DNA of 64,000 nt from NCBI GenBank assembly GCA_026003255.1, contig BPGX01000003.1, positions 62,001-126,000 of the forward strand, in the 5' to 3' direction. The DNA is from Bacteroidia bacterium (GTDB lineage Bacteria > Bacteroidota > Bacteroidia > B-17B0 > Aurantibacillaceae). This document shows, piece by piece, positions 36,343 to 45,515 of this stretch. A program made the translations under genes and the position numbers. Within the stretch, counting starts at the first letter, position 1; each line of letters opens with the position of its first letter. A model generated the notes under the pieces. That model had not been told where the DNA came from and ran no database searches. It was given only the letters and a program-made list of their open reading frames with translations.

Positions 36343-37614
36343 ATGGCCAAAACAAATAAAATACCTGTTTGCTCTTTTTGTGGATTACCTCAAAACGATA
36401 ATGTGCTGTTGTTGGCAGGCCATAATGCTTATATTTGTGAATCCTGCGTAGAAAAAGCTTATGAAATTGTACAAAGTGATAAACGTTCAGTTGTAAAAAA
36501 TAAGTTTTCTTTAAGTTCAGACGCCACACTTCTTACTCCCAAAGATTTAAAGAAATACTTAGATGAATATATTATTGGACAGGATGAGGCAAAGAAGATT
36601 TTGAGTGTTGCTGTGTATAATCACTACAAGCGGATATTAAATTCTACTAAAACTTCCAAAAAAGGAGAGGAGGTAGAATTGGAAAAATCAAATATACTTT
36701 TGATTGGAGAAACGGGCACAGGTAAAACATTGTTAGCACGTACTATTGCCCGATTTCTTAATGTTCCATTTTGTATTGCGGATGCAACGGCCATTACAGA
36801 GGCAGGGTATGTGGGAGAAGATGTTGAGACCATTTTGACACGCTTATTACAAGCAGCCGATTATGATGTAGCAGCAGCAGAAAAAGGGATTGTTTTTATT
36901 GATGAAATTGATAAAATAGCCAGAAAGTCCGGTGATAATCCTTCCATTACCAAAGATGTGGGAGGAGAAGGTGTACAACAAGCGTTATTGAAGATTTTAG
37001 AAGGTTCAGATGTTTTTGTGCCACCACAAGGAGGACGAAAACATCCGGAACAACAAATGATAAAGGTTAATACAAAAAATATCCTTTTCATTTGTGGAGG
37101 TGCATTTGTTGGGCTTGAAAAAATTGTAGCATCACGAATTAACTTTAATGTGATTGGATTCAAAGGTAAAAAACAGGAAGAGATTGATAAGAATAATATC
37201 TTGCAATATGTTACTTCTCACGATTTAAAGACATTTGGATTAATACCAGAATTATTAGGTCGTTTGCCTGTAATTGCTACTCTGCAACCACTTGATAAAA
37301 CAGCATTAAAGAGAATTCTGACAGAACCTAAAAACGCACTTTTAAAGCAATACATTTATCTTTTTAGTTTGGATAACATACAATTAAATATTGAAGAATC
37401 GGTAATAGATTTAATTGTGGATACTGCGATGGATTTAAAATTAGGGGCGAGAGGTTTAAGAAGCATTTGTGAAAATATTTTTACAGATTTAATGTTTGAA
37501 TTACCGAAAAACAATACTAAACAACCTCTTGAATACACTGTAACGAAAGAGTATGGAGAGAAAAAACTATCAAAACTAAAAAACACATCACAAAGCACTA
37601 AAAAAGCCATTTAA
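36343..37614 (+). CDS. clpX: ATP-dependent Clp protease ATP-binding subunit ClpX
   Basis: A 423-aa AAA+ unfoldase delivering substrates to ClpP. The zinc-binding domain has C10, C13, C32 and C35 (CSFCG, CESC). Walker A is GETGTGKT at 122-129 and Walker B is [11 protein letters not shown]. The IGF loop that docks to ClpP is present in VIGFKGK, and the pore-loop AGYVGEDVE is conserved, as is sensor-2 region [13 protein letters not shown]. The C-terminal tail is short and basic. clpP is not adjacent, unlike in many bacteria. Confidence 0.96.
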   Translation: MAKTNKIPVCSFCGLPQNDNVLLLAGHNAYICESCVEKAYEIVQSDKRSVVKNKFSLSSDATLLTPKDLKKYLDEYIIGQDEAKKILSVAVYNHYKRILNSTKTSKKGEEVELEKSNILLIGETGTGKTLLARTIARFLNVPFCIADATAITEAGYVGEDVETILTRLLQAADYDVAAAEKGIVFIDEIDKIARKSGDNPSITKDVGGEGVQQALLKILEGSDVFVPPQGGRKHPEQQMIKVNTKNILFICGGAFVGLEKIVASRINFNVIGFKGKKQEEIDKNNILQYVTSHDLKTFGLIPELLGRLPVIATLQPLDKTALKRILTEPKNALLKQYIYLFSLDNIQLNIEESVIDLIVDTAMDLKLGARGLRSICENIFTDLMFELPKNNTKQPLEYTVTKEYGEKKLSKLKNTSQSTKKAI

Positions 37615-37682
37615 ATCTCTAAACAAATTTTTTTAAAACAATTGTAATAAATTTCTTAAAATTAAGCCCAAAATTAAATACT

Positions 37683-38588
37683 ATGAAAAAAACATTTTTT
37701 TTACTTGGTTTAGCAGGAATCTTATTAACATCGTGCAATAAAAAATCTCCGGAACCAGCTACTCCGGATAGCGATGTAACTACTGCTAAAGATGCAGTGA
37801 AATCTTACGAAGTTACAAATGATGTGTTTTTAATGGTGGCACTTACGAGAGATACTTATACATTTACTCCATTTTTTGGTTCCACTGGAGTAACGATTGT
37901 TTCGGATACAGTAGCAAAGATTGATACTCTCATTCTGAATAATGCTCAAGGTACCGATGGAAATATTCGTAATGGAAAAGTTGTGATTAAATATGCTGCA
38001 TCTACATTAAATGCAAAATACATTCGTCAGCCCGGCTTTAAATGTACAGTGGAATTGTACAATTACACTATTAACACCACATCGGTATCTGCAACTTCTA
38101 TTCAGATTTCAAACACAACACCGAATGGCTTTAATCCGAATACAACCAGTTTGACCTGGGCGGCTACGTTCAATAATTTTACAATGAATGATGGTACTAA
38201 ATCCGTTGTGTTTTCTACAACACAAAACATCAAATTATTAAATACTAACTCGTCAAATGTTTATAATTCAACTGGTAATTTGCCTATTCAATGGAATAAA
38301 GCCAAAATATCTGTTATCGGAAATGCTACAGGTTCCAATTCAAATGGTTCTTTTGAAGTTACTTTTAATTCTCCATCTACCGATTATTTGTATCGAAACT
38401 TGAGTGATATGGATGGTTGCGCTCCCGAAGGATTTTTAAAACCAGGAAAGCGTCCATTTATTCAAGGTTTAATTTATTTAAAACCCAATGGAAAAAATAC
38501 TCAAGTTGTCAATTTAGGAAATGGTACATGTGATTACAACATCAATGTAACTATCGATGGAATCACTTATCAAACAGATGTATTGTAA
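37683..38588 (+). CDS. Lipoprotein of unknown function
   Basis: A 301-aa protein with a lipoprotein signal (MKKTFFLLGLAGILLTSCNKK, lipobox LTSC). A Pro/Ser/Asp linker follows (SPEPATPDSDVTT). The rest is Thr/Asn/Ser-rich and predicted beta-stranded, as in exposed surface lipoproteins. It contains CAPEGFLKPGKRPFIQG and a final GNGTCDYNINVTIDG. The two cysteines could pair. No family recognised. It lies between clpX and leucine dehydrogenase without clear functional link. Confidence 0.72.
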   Translation: MKKTFFLLGLAGILLTSCNKKSPEPATPDSDVTTAKDAVKSYEVTNDVFLMVALTRDTYTFTPFFGSTGVTIVSDTVAKIDTLILNNAQGTDGNIRNGKVVIKYAASTLNAKYIRQPGFKCTVELYNYTINTTSVSATSIQISNTTPNGFNPNTTSLTWAATFNNFTMNDGTKSVVFSTTQNIKLLNTNSSNVYNSTGNLPIQWNKAKISVIGNATGSNSNGSFEVTFNSPSTDYLYRNLSDMDGCAPEGFLKPGKRPFIQGLIYLKPNGKNTQVVNLGNGTCDYNINVTIDGITYQTDVL

Positions 38589-38612
38589 TTAGTAACTCAA
38601 TAAAATAATTTT

Positions 38613-39719
38613 ATGTCTACTGCTACTATCAATGAAAAAGAAGTTACATCTTCTTCTAACGTAATTGAACAAATGAGTTTGTTTAATCATGAGCAAATCG
38701 TATTTTGTAATGATAACAATGTTGGATTAAAAGCCATTATTGGTATACACAATACAGTTTTGGGACCTGCTTTAGGTGGTACCAGAATGTGGAATTATGC
38801 GAATGAACAAGAAGCACTTACAGATGTTCTTCGTCTTTCACGAGGAATGACCTATAAATCAGCAGTTGCCGGTATCAATCTCGGAGGAGGAAAAGCAGTT
38901 ATTATTGGAGACCCCAAAAAAATTAAAACAGAAGCATTATTAAGAAGCTTTGGAAAATTTATTGATAGTTTAGGAGGTAAATATATTACTGCTGAAGACG
39001 TTTCCATGAACAGTAGAGATATGGAAATTATTCACATGGAGACGGATTATGTTACGGGTCTTCCAGAATCGATGGGAGGAAGTGGTGACCCTTCGCCTGT
39101 TACTGCAATGGGTGTGTGGATGGGTATGAAAGCATCGGCTAAAAAAGTATATGGCAACGATTCTTTGAAAGGTAAAAAAGTGATTGTGCAAGGGTTAGGA
39201 AATGTGGGAAAACATCTTATTGAATATCTTGCTAAGGAAGGAGTAGAACTATTTGTTTTTGATATTGATGAAGAAAAATTAAAAGCGATTAGTAAACAAT
39301 ACAAAGCAAAAGTACTTTCCAAAGATGATTTATATTCTGTTGATGCCGATATTTACGCACCTTGTGCACTAGGAGCGACTGTTAATACGCAAACATTAGA
39401 ACAATTGAAAGTTAAAATCATTTGTGGTTCTGCCAACAATCAATTGGAAAATGAAGAAATACACGGAAGAATGGTGGAAGAAAAAGGTATTTTGTATGCA
39501 CCAGATTTTGTTGTAAATGCTGGTGGTATTATCAATGTTTATTACGAATTGGAAGGGTATAATCGGGAAAGAGCATTAGCACACGCTGAGCGAATTTATG
39601 ATACTACCACAAAGATATTTGAAATAGCAGAAAGAGAAAAAATTCCTACGTATCTTGCAGCCAATCGTTTAGCTGAAGAACGAATTAATGCTATTGCTAA
39701 AATTAATGCAAGATTGTAA
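38613..39719 (+). CDS. Glu/Leu/Phe/Val dehydrogenase, probably leucine dehydrogenase
   Basis: A 368-aa NAD-dependent amino-acid dehydrogenase that deaminates branched-chain amino acids to 2-oxo acids. The substrate site is in ALGGTRMWNYANEQEALTDVLRLSRGMTYKSAVAGINLGGGKAV, containing the two family lysines (GMTYK and GGGKAV). TAEDVSMNSRDME and the nucleotide-binding GLGNVGKHLIEYLAKEG follow. Length and the TGLPESMGGSGDPSPVTA segment fit leucine rather than glutamate dehydrogenase. It would feed branched-chain 2-oxo acids used for iso-fatty acids, common in this phylum. Confidence 0.92.
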   Translation: MSTATINEKEVTSSSNVIEQMSLFNHEQIVFCNDNNVGLKAIIGIHNTVLGPALGGTRMWNYANEQEALTDVLRLSRGMTYKSAVAGINLGGGKAVIIGDPKKIKTEALLRSFGKFIDSLGGKYITAEDVSMNSRDMEIIHMETDYVTGLPESMGGSGDPSPVTAMGVWMGMKASAKKVYGNDSLKGKKVIVQGLGNVGKHLIEYLAKEGVELFVFDIDEEKLKAISKQYKAKVLSKDDLYSVDADIYAPCALGATVNTQTLEQLKVKIICGSANNQLENEEIHGRMVEEKGILYAPDFVVNAGGIINVYYELEGYNRERALAHAERIYDTTTKIFEIAEREKIPTYLAANRLAEERINAIAKINARL

Positions 39720-39798
39720 TTTATAGTTTTTTTTGATGTTTATCTGTTACTAATTTAAGATTGGAAGTTATTCAATTATGAGTTAAGGTCGTTTTCAT

Positions 39799-39806
39799 TA
39801 TATTTG
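39799..39806 (+). promoter_or_regulatory. Putative -7 box (TAnnTTTG) upstream of the YqeY gene
   Basis: TATATTTG ends 16 bases before the ATG at 39823. No good -33 element. It would drive the YqeY-Nif3-zinc ribbon operon. Confidence 0.5.
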
Positions 39807-39822
39807 TAGCAAATTTTTAAAT

Positions 39823-40266
39823 ATGCAGTTAGAAGAAACTATCATGGGAGAAATTAAAAAGGCAATGCTGAATAAAGACAGTAAGCGCCTTGAAGCATTA
39901 CGTGCGATTAAAAATGTGATTATTCATGTCAAAACATCTCCTGAAGGATTTACTGAAGAAAATGTGATTAAAACACTTCAAAAGGAGGTAAAAAAGCGTA
40001 AAGATGCCGCAGAAATTTATACTCAGCAAAATCGTTCGGATTTAGCAGAAGTTGAGCTCTATCAAGCATCGGTAATGGAAGAGTTTTTACCTAAACAATT
40101 AAGTGATGAAGAACTTAAAACGGAATTAAAAAAAATTATACAAGAAGTAGGAGCAACTTCTCCTGCTGATATGGGCAAAGTAATGGGTAAAGCTACCAAA
40201 GCATTGGCTGGAAAAGCCGATAATTCCAGAATTTCAGCGATTGTAAAAGAGTTATTGGCAAAATAA
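39823..40266 (+). CDS. GatB/YqeY domain protein
   Basis: A 147-aa protein of the YqeY family, related to the tail domain of GatB, which recognises tRNA in the amidotransferase. Motifs: EETIMGEIKKAMLNKDSKRLEALRAIKNVI, KRKDAAEIYTQQNRSDLAEVELYQASVMEEFLPKQLSDEEL and the C-terminal GKVMGKATKALAGKADNSRISAIVKELL. Its exact role is unknown, although a tRNA-linked one is likely. The stop and the next ATG are separated by one base. Confidence 0.92.
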   Translation: MQLEETIMGEIKKAMLNKDSKRLEALRAIKNVIIHVKTSPEGFTEENVIKTLQKEVKKRKDAAEIYTQQNRSDLAEVELYQASVMEEFLPKQLSDEELKTELKKIIQEVGATSPADMGKVMGKATKALAGKADNSRISAIVKELLAK

Positions 40267-40267
40267 T

Positions 40268-41368
40268 ATGGCTGTAACACTTATTGAAGACATTGTTCAG
40301 TGTATTGAGGAATTAGCGTCGCCTAATTATCAGGAAAGCTATGATAATGCTGGGTTGATTATTGGTAATAGTACAGATCCTTGTACAGGTGTACTTCTAT
40401 CTTTAGATGTAACGGAAGCGGTGGTTAATGAAGCCATTGAGAACGGATGTAATTTGATAATTGCACATCATCCATTAATTTTTAGTCCGCTTAAACGTAT
40501 CACGGGAAAATCGTATGTAGAACGTTGTATTATTAAAGCCATTCGTCATAATATCAGCATTTATGCGGCACATACGAATCTTGATAACATTTATGCAGGC
40601 GTTAATCAAGAAATAGCCAATAGATTAGGTTTGATAAATACAAAGATACTTTTAATAAAGAAAAATGTTTTAAAGAAATTAGTAACATTTGTACCTTCTT
40701 CGCATTTAGAACAGGTTCAAAATGCTTTGTTTCAAGCGGGTTGTGGGCATATTGGTAATTACGATAGTTGTAGTTTTTTCACAGATGGTAAGGGGACTTT
40801 CAGGGGTAATGAAATGACCAATCCTTTTGTTGGAGAAAAAGGGAAGTTAAGCATTGAGCCAGAAATAAGGTTAGAAACAATTTTTGAAGCACATAAAGAA
40901 AAACAGGTTATTAATGCCTTATTAAAAGCACATCCTTATGAAGAAGTAGCGTATGATGTTTATTTGTTAGAAAACTACCATCCTAAAGTGGGCAGTGGAA
41001 TGATAGGAGAATTCCAAGAAGCGATAGATATTAAAAGTTTTTTACAAAAAGTAAAAGAGGTATTTGGTCAACCAATGATACGGTACACAGCTTATGATAG
41101 GCCCATCCAAAAGGTAGCATTGTGTGGAGGAAGTGGTTCATTTTTATTATCTCCTGCCATTCAGCAAGGTGCAGATGCATTTATTACAGCTGATTTTAAG
41201 TATCATCAGTTTTTTGATGCGGATGGTAAAATTATGATAGTGGATATAGGTCATTATGAATCGGAGCAGTTTACACCTGAAATTTTTTATAGAATAATTA
41301 AAAATAAATTTCCTAACTTTGCCGTCCTTTTATCAAAAATCAATACCAATCCCATTAAATACTTTTAG
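40268..41368 (+). CDS. Nif3-like dinuclear metal-centre protein
   Basis: A 366-aa protein of the Nif3/YbgI family, here with the inserted central domain of the longer type. Metal ligands are seen in NLIIAHHPLIFSPLKRI, YAAHTNLDNIYAGVN and, near the end, DIGHYESEQFTPE. GSGMIGEFQEAIDIKSF and CGGSGSFLLSPAIQQGADAFITADFKYHQFFDA are conserved. The family may be a GTP cyclohydrolase-like or regulatory hydrolase; function is not settled. It is followed after two bases by the zinc-ribbon protein, a pairing often seen in Bacteroidota. Confidence 0.93.
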   Translation: MAVTLIEDIVQCIEELASPNYQESYDNAGLIIGNSTDPCTGVLLSLDVTEAVVNEAIENGCNLIIAHHPLIFSPLKRITGKSYVERCIIKAIRHNISIYAAHTNLDNIYAGVNQEIANRLGLINTKILLIKKNVLKKLVTFVPSSHLEQVQNALFQAGCGHIGNYDSCSFFTDGKGTFRGNEMTNPFVGEKGKLSIEPEIRLETIFEAHKEKQVINALLKAHPYEEVAYDVYLLENYHPKVGSGMIGEFQEAIDIKSFLQKVKEVFGQPMIRYTAYDRPIQKVALCGGSGSFLLSPAIQQGADAFITADFKYHQFFDADGKIMIVDIGHYESEQFTPEIFYRIIKNKFPNFAVLLSKINTNPIKYF

Positions 41369-41370
41369 TT

Positions 41371-42195
41371 ATGACTACATTCAAAGAAAAATTAGATGCC
41401 TCTGTAGAAGCGAAATTAAGATCCTTATTTCAACTTCAACAAATTGATTCAAAGATTGACAAAATTCGTTTTATCAGAGGAGAATTGCCATTGGAAGTCA
41501 AAGATTTAGAAGATACTGTAGCGGGCTTACAAACTCGTGTTCAAAGATTACAAAACGATATTCAAAGATTAGAACTAGAGATTAGCGAAAAGAAAAATGC
41601 CATAAAAGACCATCAGGCGAATATTAAGAAATACGAACAACAACAAAATAAAGTTCGCAATAATCGTGAATACGAAGCATTAGCCAAAGAAATTGAATAT
41701 GAAAATTTAGAAATTCAATTGGCTGAAAAGAAAATTAAAGAAGCACAGGCACAAATTGAAACAAAGAAACAATACCTGGAAGTAGCAGAAAAAGAATTGA
41801 GTGAGCGTCAAAAAGATTTAGAAATAAAAAGAAAAGAATTAGAGGAAATTATTGCAGAAACGGAAACAGAAGAAATAGAATTATTAAAAAAATCTGAAAA
41901 AGCAGCCGGTCAGATAGAACCAAGATTGATTAATGCGTATAAAAAAATTCGTGAGAATGTAAAGAATGGTATTGCAGTGGCAGTGGTAGAAAGGGATGCG
42001 TGTGGCGGATGCTTTAGTAAAATTCCTCCTCAAAGAATATTAGATATTCGTGCACACAACAAAATTATTGTATGTGAACACTGCGGAAGAATATTGGTCG
42101 ATGCTTCTATTGACCCGGATTATGTACCTCCAACCGTAGACCAGGTATTGGAAGAAACAAAATCTAAAAGAAGTACAAAAAAAAGTAAAAAATAA
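41371..42195 (+). CDS. Coiled-coil zinc-ribbon protein (C4-type)
   Basis: A 274-aa protein with a long antiparallel coiled coil (about 20-185, for example LQTRVQRLQNDIQRLELEISEKKNAI and YEQQQNKVRNNREYEALAKEIEYE) and a C-terminal zinc ribbon with two CxxC pairs (CGGCFSKIPPQ and CEHCGRIL). Proteins of this C4-type family are proposed to bind nucleic acid or assist transport; the role is unproven. Last gene of the YqeY-Nif3 operon, followed by a strong terminator. The tail is Lys-rich. Confidence 0.9.
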   Translation: MTTFKEKLDASVEAKLRSLFQLQQIDSKIDKIRFIRGELPLEVKDLEDTVAGLQTRVQRLQNDIQRLELEISEKKNAIKDHQANIKKYEQQQNKVRNNREYEALAKEIEYENLEIQLAEKKIKEAQAQIETKKQYLEVAEKELSERQKDLEIKRKELEEIIAETETEEIELLKKSEKAAGQIEPRLINAYKKIRENVKNGIAVAVVERDACGGCFSKIPPQRILDIRAHNKIIVCEHCGRILVDASIDPDYVPPTVDQVLEETKSKRSTKKSKK

Positions 42196-42215
42196 TATTT
42201 GAAAATAGTATAAAA

Positions 42216-42247
42216 AGTCCTTCTAATTATAGAAGGGCTTTTTTATT
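42216..42247 (+). terminator. Intrinsic terminator after the YqeY-Nif3-zinc ribbon operon
   Basis: AGTCCTTCT (42216-42224) pairs with AGAAGGGCT (42231-42239) with one G-T pair, six-base loop, then a T-rich tail. Confidence 0.85.
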
Positions 42248-42265
42248 TTAAATAGAAGAGTTTTT

Positions 42266-42928
42266 ATGCCTAAAAATCCTAAAATTTTTCCTATAACAAT
42301 TACAAATCCTGTTGTTGAAGATTATTGTTTGAGTCATTCTTTCAAGATACCTAAGGAATTGATGGAGATTGAAAGTTACACAAAGAAAAACATATTAGCA
42401 CATCGGATGCTGAGCAATCATATACAAGCCCATTTTTTAATTACACTTTCTTATTTAATGAGACCTAAAAAGGTATTGGAAATTGGTACTTTTACTGGGT
42501 ATTCTGCAATATGTTTGGCACAAGGGCTTACTAATGATGGAAAAATTATTTCCATAGAAAAGCATCCCGAGTTTGTTTCTATTGCTCAAAATTTTTTTGA
42601 AAAATACAATTATAAAAACATACAAGTAATACACTCGGATGGACTGGAATTTGTGAAGCAACATAAGGATTTGTACGATTTAATTTATTTGGATGCTGAT
42701 AAAGAACGTTACAAAGAATATTTGATTCATCTTTTACCTCTATTAGAAGAAAAAGGTGTGATGATTATAGACAATACGTTGTGGAAAGGGCTTGTTACAG
42801 AAGCAGCAAAGGAACCCGTAACTCGGAAGATACAAGAATTTAATGAATTTTTAAAGACATTAGAAAATCAGATATTTTATTCACTAATGCCCATAAGAGA
42901 TGGCATAACATTAATTTTAAAGAAATAA
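42266..42928 (+). CDS. SAM-dependent O-methyltransferase, family 3
   Basis: A 220-aa class I methyltransferase of the catechol/caffeoyl-CoA O-methyltransferase type. SAM-binding motif I is VLEIGTFTGYSAICLAQGL; then IISIEKHPE, LIYLDADKERYKEY with the metal-binding D, and MIIDNTLWKG with the second metal-site residues DN. The substrate is unknown. It stands alone between two terminator-like hairpins and converges on the TonB receptor gene. Confidence 0.92.
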   Translation: MPKNPKIFPITITNPVVEDYCLSHSFKIPKELMEIESYTKKNILAHRMLSNHIQAHFLITLSYLMRPKKVLEIGTFTGYSAICLAQGLTNDGKIISIEKHPEFVSIAQNFFEKYNYKNIQVIHSDGLEFVKQHKDLYDLIYLDADKERYKEYLIHLLPLLEEKGVMIIDNTLWKGLVTEAAKEPVTRKIQEFNEFLKTLENQIFYSLMPIRDGITLILKK

Positions 42929-42930
42929 AT

Positions 42931-42963
42931 AACCCTTTAGATAATCATAATATCCAAAGGGTT
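42931..42963. terminator. Bidirectional hairpin between convergent genes
   Basis: AACCCTTTAG (42931-42940) pairs with CCAAAGGGTT (42954-42963) with one mismatch. It lies between the stops of the convergent methyltransferase and TonB-receptor genes and may serve both, although T-tails are weak. Confidence 0.55.
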
Positions 42964-42988
42964 ACAAGATGTTTTTCAGATTGTTTAA

Positions 42989-45196
42989 TTACAATTTAAT
43001 ACCTAATGAAACATAGTAAGTTCTGCCATTTCCAGGCATTAGTCCAGGACCAGGATAACCGCCAGCTCTTCTGGTAGCATATTTTTCATCGGTTACATTA
43101 TTGATACCCCATTTGATAATGTACTTATTTTGTATCGTCCATGTGCTATTGATGTCAAATACTTGATACCCTTTAATGAGTCCAACAGTAGCATCTTTTG
43201 AAGGTTTAATAGTGTTTTGTGCGTCTGTAAAAACATCGCTTACCTGACTTAATTGTGCTGAAATAGAGAAACCATTGATGTAATAATTAATACCATACCT
43301 ACCGATATTTTCAGGTGCGTACTCAACTTTTTTACCTACGATTGTTTTATTAGGGTCATTGATGATGGCAGGATTATCCCATCTTGTATATTCAGCATTC
43401 ATGTATGTGTAGGCGGCATAGAAAGTAATGTAACCAATTTTTGAATTCTTATTAAAAATGCGAATGGGGTCAATCTCTATAAAGGTTTCAATACCTTTAC
43501 TAACAGATGCGCCAATGTTTGTTCTGTATGGTACTCCGTCTTTAGTAATGGTACCAATTCTATTATTGTAGAATAAGTAAAAGCCACCAATGTCAAAATT
43601 TAAATAATCTTTTATTGCTCCTCTATATCCACCATCAATGTTGTATCCGGAGGCATCTTTAAGATTAGGGTCAATGATAGCATTAGTAGCTGGAGGTGTG
43701 AGATCAGAAAAGAGCACAGGGCGGTATGCTTGCGAATAATTGGCGTAGAGATTAGTGGCTTCTGTTACTTTAAATTCTGTGCCAATTCCTGTTAGGAGAA
43801 TGGAACGGTGGCTTTTTAAGTTCACAGTCCCGGTGGGAGTTGTGTTAATGTAACCGTCTATAGATGATTCAATGATTTCATAACGAATACCGGGAACAAT
43901 TGACCAACGTTTACCAATATGAAAAGAGTTTTCTACAAATGCTGCATAGTTTGTAGTGTTTAAGTTTAAACTTCTTCCCCATTCTTTACCATTTTGCAAT
44001 TGATAAATATTTAAATCAAAATCTGAATTTCCATTACCAATACCCGCTTGATTTCTTTTAGTATTCCCTTTGTAGGCACGGATTCCGGCTGATAAATAAT
44101 GTTTGCTATTAAACAAATAGTATCCTTGTAAATATCTGATTTCTGTTCCAATATTGTTGTATTTATCACGATCAATTTGTCGTGGGTTATATGATTGGAT
44201 TGTTATATTAAATGTATCCTTTATATTGATGGCTTTTGTAAAACCAACACTATTTCTTTCAGCAACTGTTCCGAATATTTTCACATTGATTTGGGCGTCG
44301 TCTTTAATTTTGTATGTTGTATTGATGGCATAAACGTTCCACGGTACATTGAACCAATTTCTGGATCTGAATGATTGTTGTGGATTGATATTAAATAAAG
44401 AATCTGTAAGCCCACCTGCCTGTTGGCTCAAATAGTTCATTCGAGTGTATTCTAGTCCAATGGTGAGTTTTTTTGTTACTTCATAGTTTAATGCGATATA
44501 TCCTGTATTGGTAAAATAGCGGCTGTTTTGTCTCCATCCATCGGCAGATCGGTGATGAAAATATGCATAGTAATTGAAGTTTTTATATGTGCCTCCAATG
44601 GCATTATATGAGTTAAATAGATTGTAAGACCCATAGGTTTGTTGTGATTCTATTTCTATTGGCGTATGTTTATTACCTTTTTTAATTTGATAATTTAACA
44701 ACCCGCCGAATTGGGGTCCGTATTGAAGTGCTGCAGATCCGCGTATAAGTGTGATTTTTTCCACTGCTTCCATAGGAGGGTTATAATATGCTTCGGGATA
44801 ACCAAAGATTTCTGCTGCAATGTCATAACCATTCTGACGAACGTTAAATTCCCACGAACGGTTAGGACTTAAACCTCTGGTAGCAACGCCCACCTGAATA
44901 CCGGATCCATCATTTTCCCAAACATTTACACCGGGTACTTTTGCAAAAACCTGTCTGGCGTTATTAGTGGTTAAGTCAGCATCTGCATTTACAAGGTTAA
45001 TTACTTCATTCTTTTTTGCAGAATTTAGATATACACCATCTATGTCTTTTAAACGCTGAATTTTGTTACGATTGTGTTTACCACTGATTTCTATTTCTTC
45101 TAATTCAATGATTTTTTTAGTAGTGTCTTGAGGAATTGAGTTTTGTGCATGCATAATGCATGAGCAAATAATGCTTAAGAATACAATTGATTTCAT
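42989..45196 (-). CDS. TonB-dependent receptor, FecA-like siderophore type
   Basis: A 735-aa outer-membrane receptor. Signal peptide (MKSIVFLSIICSCIMHAQ), plug domain (VNADADLTTNNARQVFAKVPGVNVWENDGSGIQVGVATRGLSPNRS; VEKITLIRGSAALQYGPQFGGLLNYQIKKG) and a 22-strand barrel ending in the motif of the last strand (GNGRTYYVSLGIKL). The GPQFGG motif and the short plug without a carboxypeptidase-like SusC domain point to ferric citrate or siderophore uptake and not to glycan import. No regulator or ABC transporter is adjacent. Cytoplasmic partners are encoded elsewhere. Confidence 0.92.
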   Translation of the reverse strand: MKSIVFLSIICSCIMHAQNSIPQDTTKKIIELEEIEISGKHNRNKIQRLKDIDGVYLNSAKKNEVINLVNADADLTTNNARQVFAKVPGVNVWENDGSGIQVGVATRGLSPNRSWEFNVRQNGYDIAAEIFGYPEAYYNPPMEAVEKITLIRGSAALQYGPQFGGLLNYQIKKGNKHTPIEIESQQTYGSYNLFNSYNAIGGTYKNFNYYAYFHHRSADGWRQNSRYFTNTGYIALNYEVTKKLTIGLEYTRMNYLSQQAGGLTDSLFNINPQQSFRSRNWFNVPWNVYAINTTYKIKDDAQINVKIFGTVAERNSVGFTKAINIKDTFNITIQSYNPRQIDRDKYNNIGTEIRYLQGYYLFNSKHYLSAGIRAYKGNTKRNQAGIGNGNSDFDLNIYQLQNGKEWGRSLNLNTTNYAAFVENSFHIGKRWSIVPGIRYEIIESSIDGYINTTPTGTVNLKSHRSILLTGIGTEFKVTEATNLYANYSQAYRPVLFSDLTPPATNAIIDPNLKDASGYNIDGGYRGAIKDYLNFDIGGFYLFYNNRIGTITKDGVPYRTNIGASVSKGIETFIEIDPIRIFNKNSKIGYITFYAAYTYMNAEYTRWDNPAIINDPNKTIVGKKVEYAPENIGRYGINYYINGFSISAQLSQVSDVFTDAQNTIKPSKDATVGLIKGYQVFDINSTWTIQNKYIIKWGINNVTDEKYATRRAGGYPGPGLMPGNGRTYYVSLGIKL

Positions 45197-45515
45197 AACA
45201 TTAATTTTGCGTGCAAAGATGATTATTTAGACCAATTCTAAACAATACCTAAAAGTGGGTATTTTTTTCCTATAAATTTAATTTTTGAACAAACCTAAAT
45301 ACATGATAGAACACGGATACCACAGATTGAAACAGATTTCCACAGATTATTTTTTAAGATTTTTTTTGAATATGCTGCCGGTGAATAATTAGTGTTGTCA
45401 TTGGCAATAAAAATAAAAGTCACGAATGCACGAATAATGATTATTTTGAGAACAAGTTCAGAAGTATTAATGTTAATCTATTATCAAATGTTTACATTTA
45501 TTATACTTGTGCGAT
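45197..45515. other. Non-coding divergent region between TonB receptor and glycosyltransferase genes
   Basis: 319 bases with no gene. It must contain promoters for both divergent genes, but no clean TAnnTTTG was found; the nearest match on the minus strand (CATCTTTG, about 45215-45222) has one mismatch, and on the plus strand TATACTTG (45502-45509) has one. It also holds a dispersed repeat at 45308-45350. No RNA structure stood out. A metal-responsive operator for the receptor could be present but was not recognised. Confidence 0.6.
45308..45350. repeat. Degenerate dispersed repeat of the 'ACACAGATT' type, copy 2
   Basis: Stretch starting AGAACACGGATACCACAGAT, about 80% identical to 34563-34604 in the same orientation, with the same internal 10-11-base period. 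Followed by an AT-rich stretch. Confidence 0.6.

Noticed and set aside
45197-45515. Riboswitch or Fur box before the TonB receptor gene
   Set aside because: No recognisable conserved aptamer or palindrome of the Fur type was found by eye. Absence is not proven.
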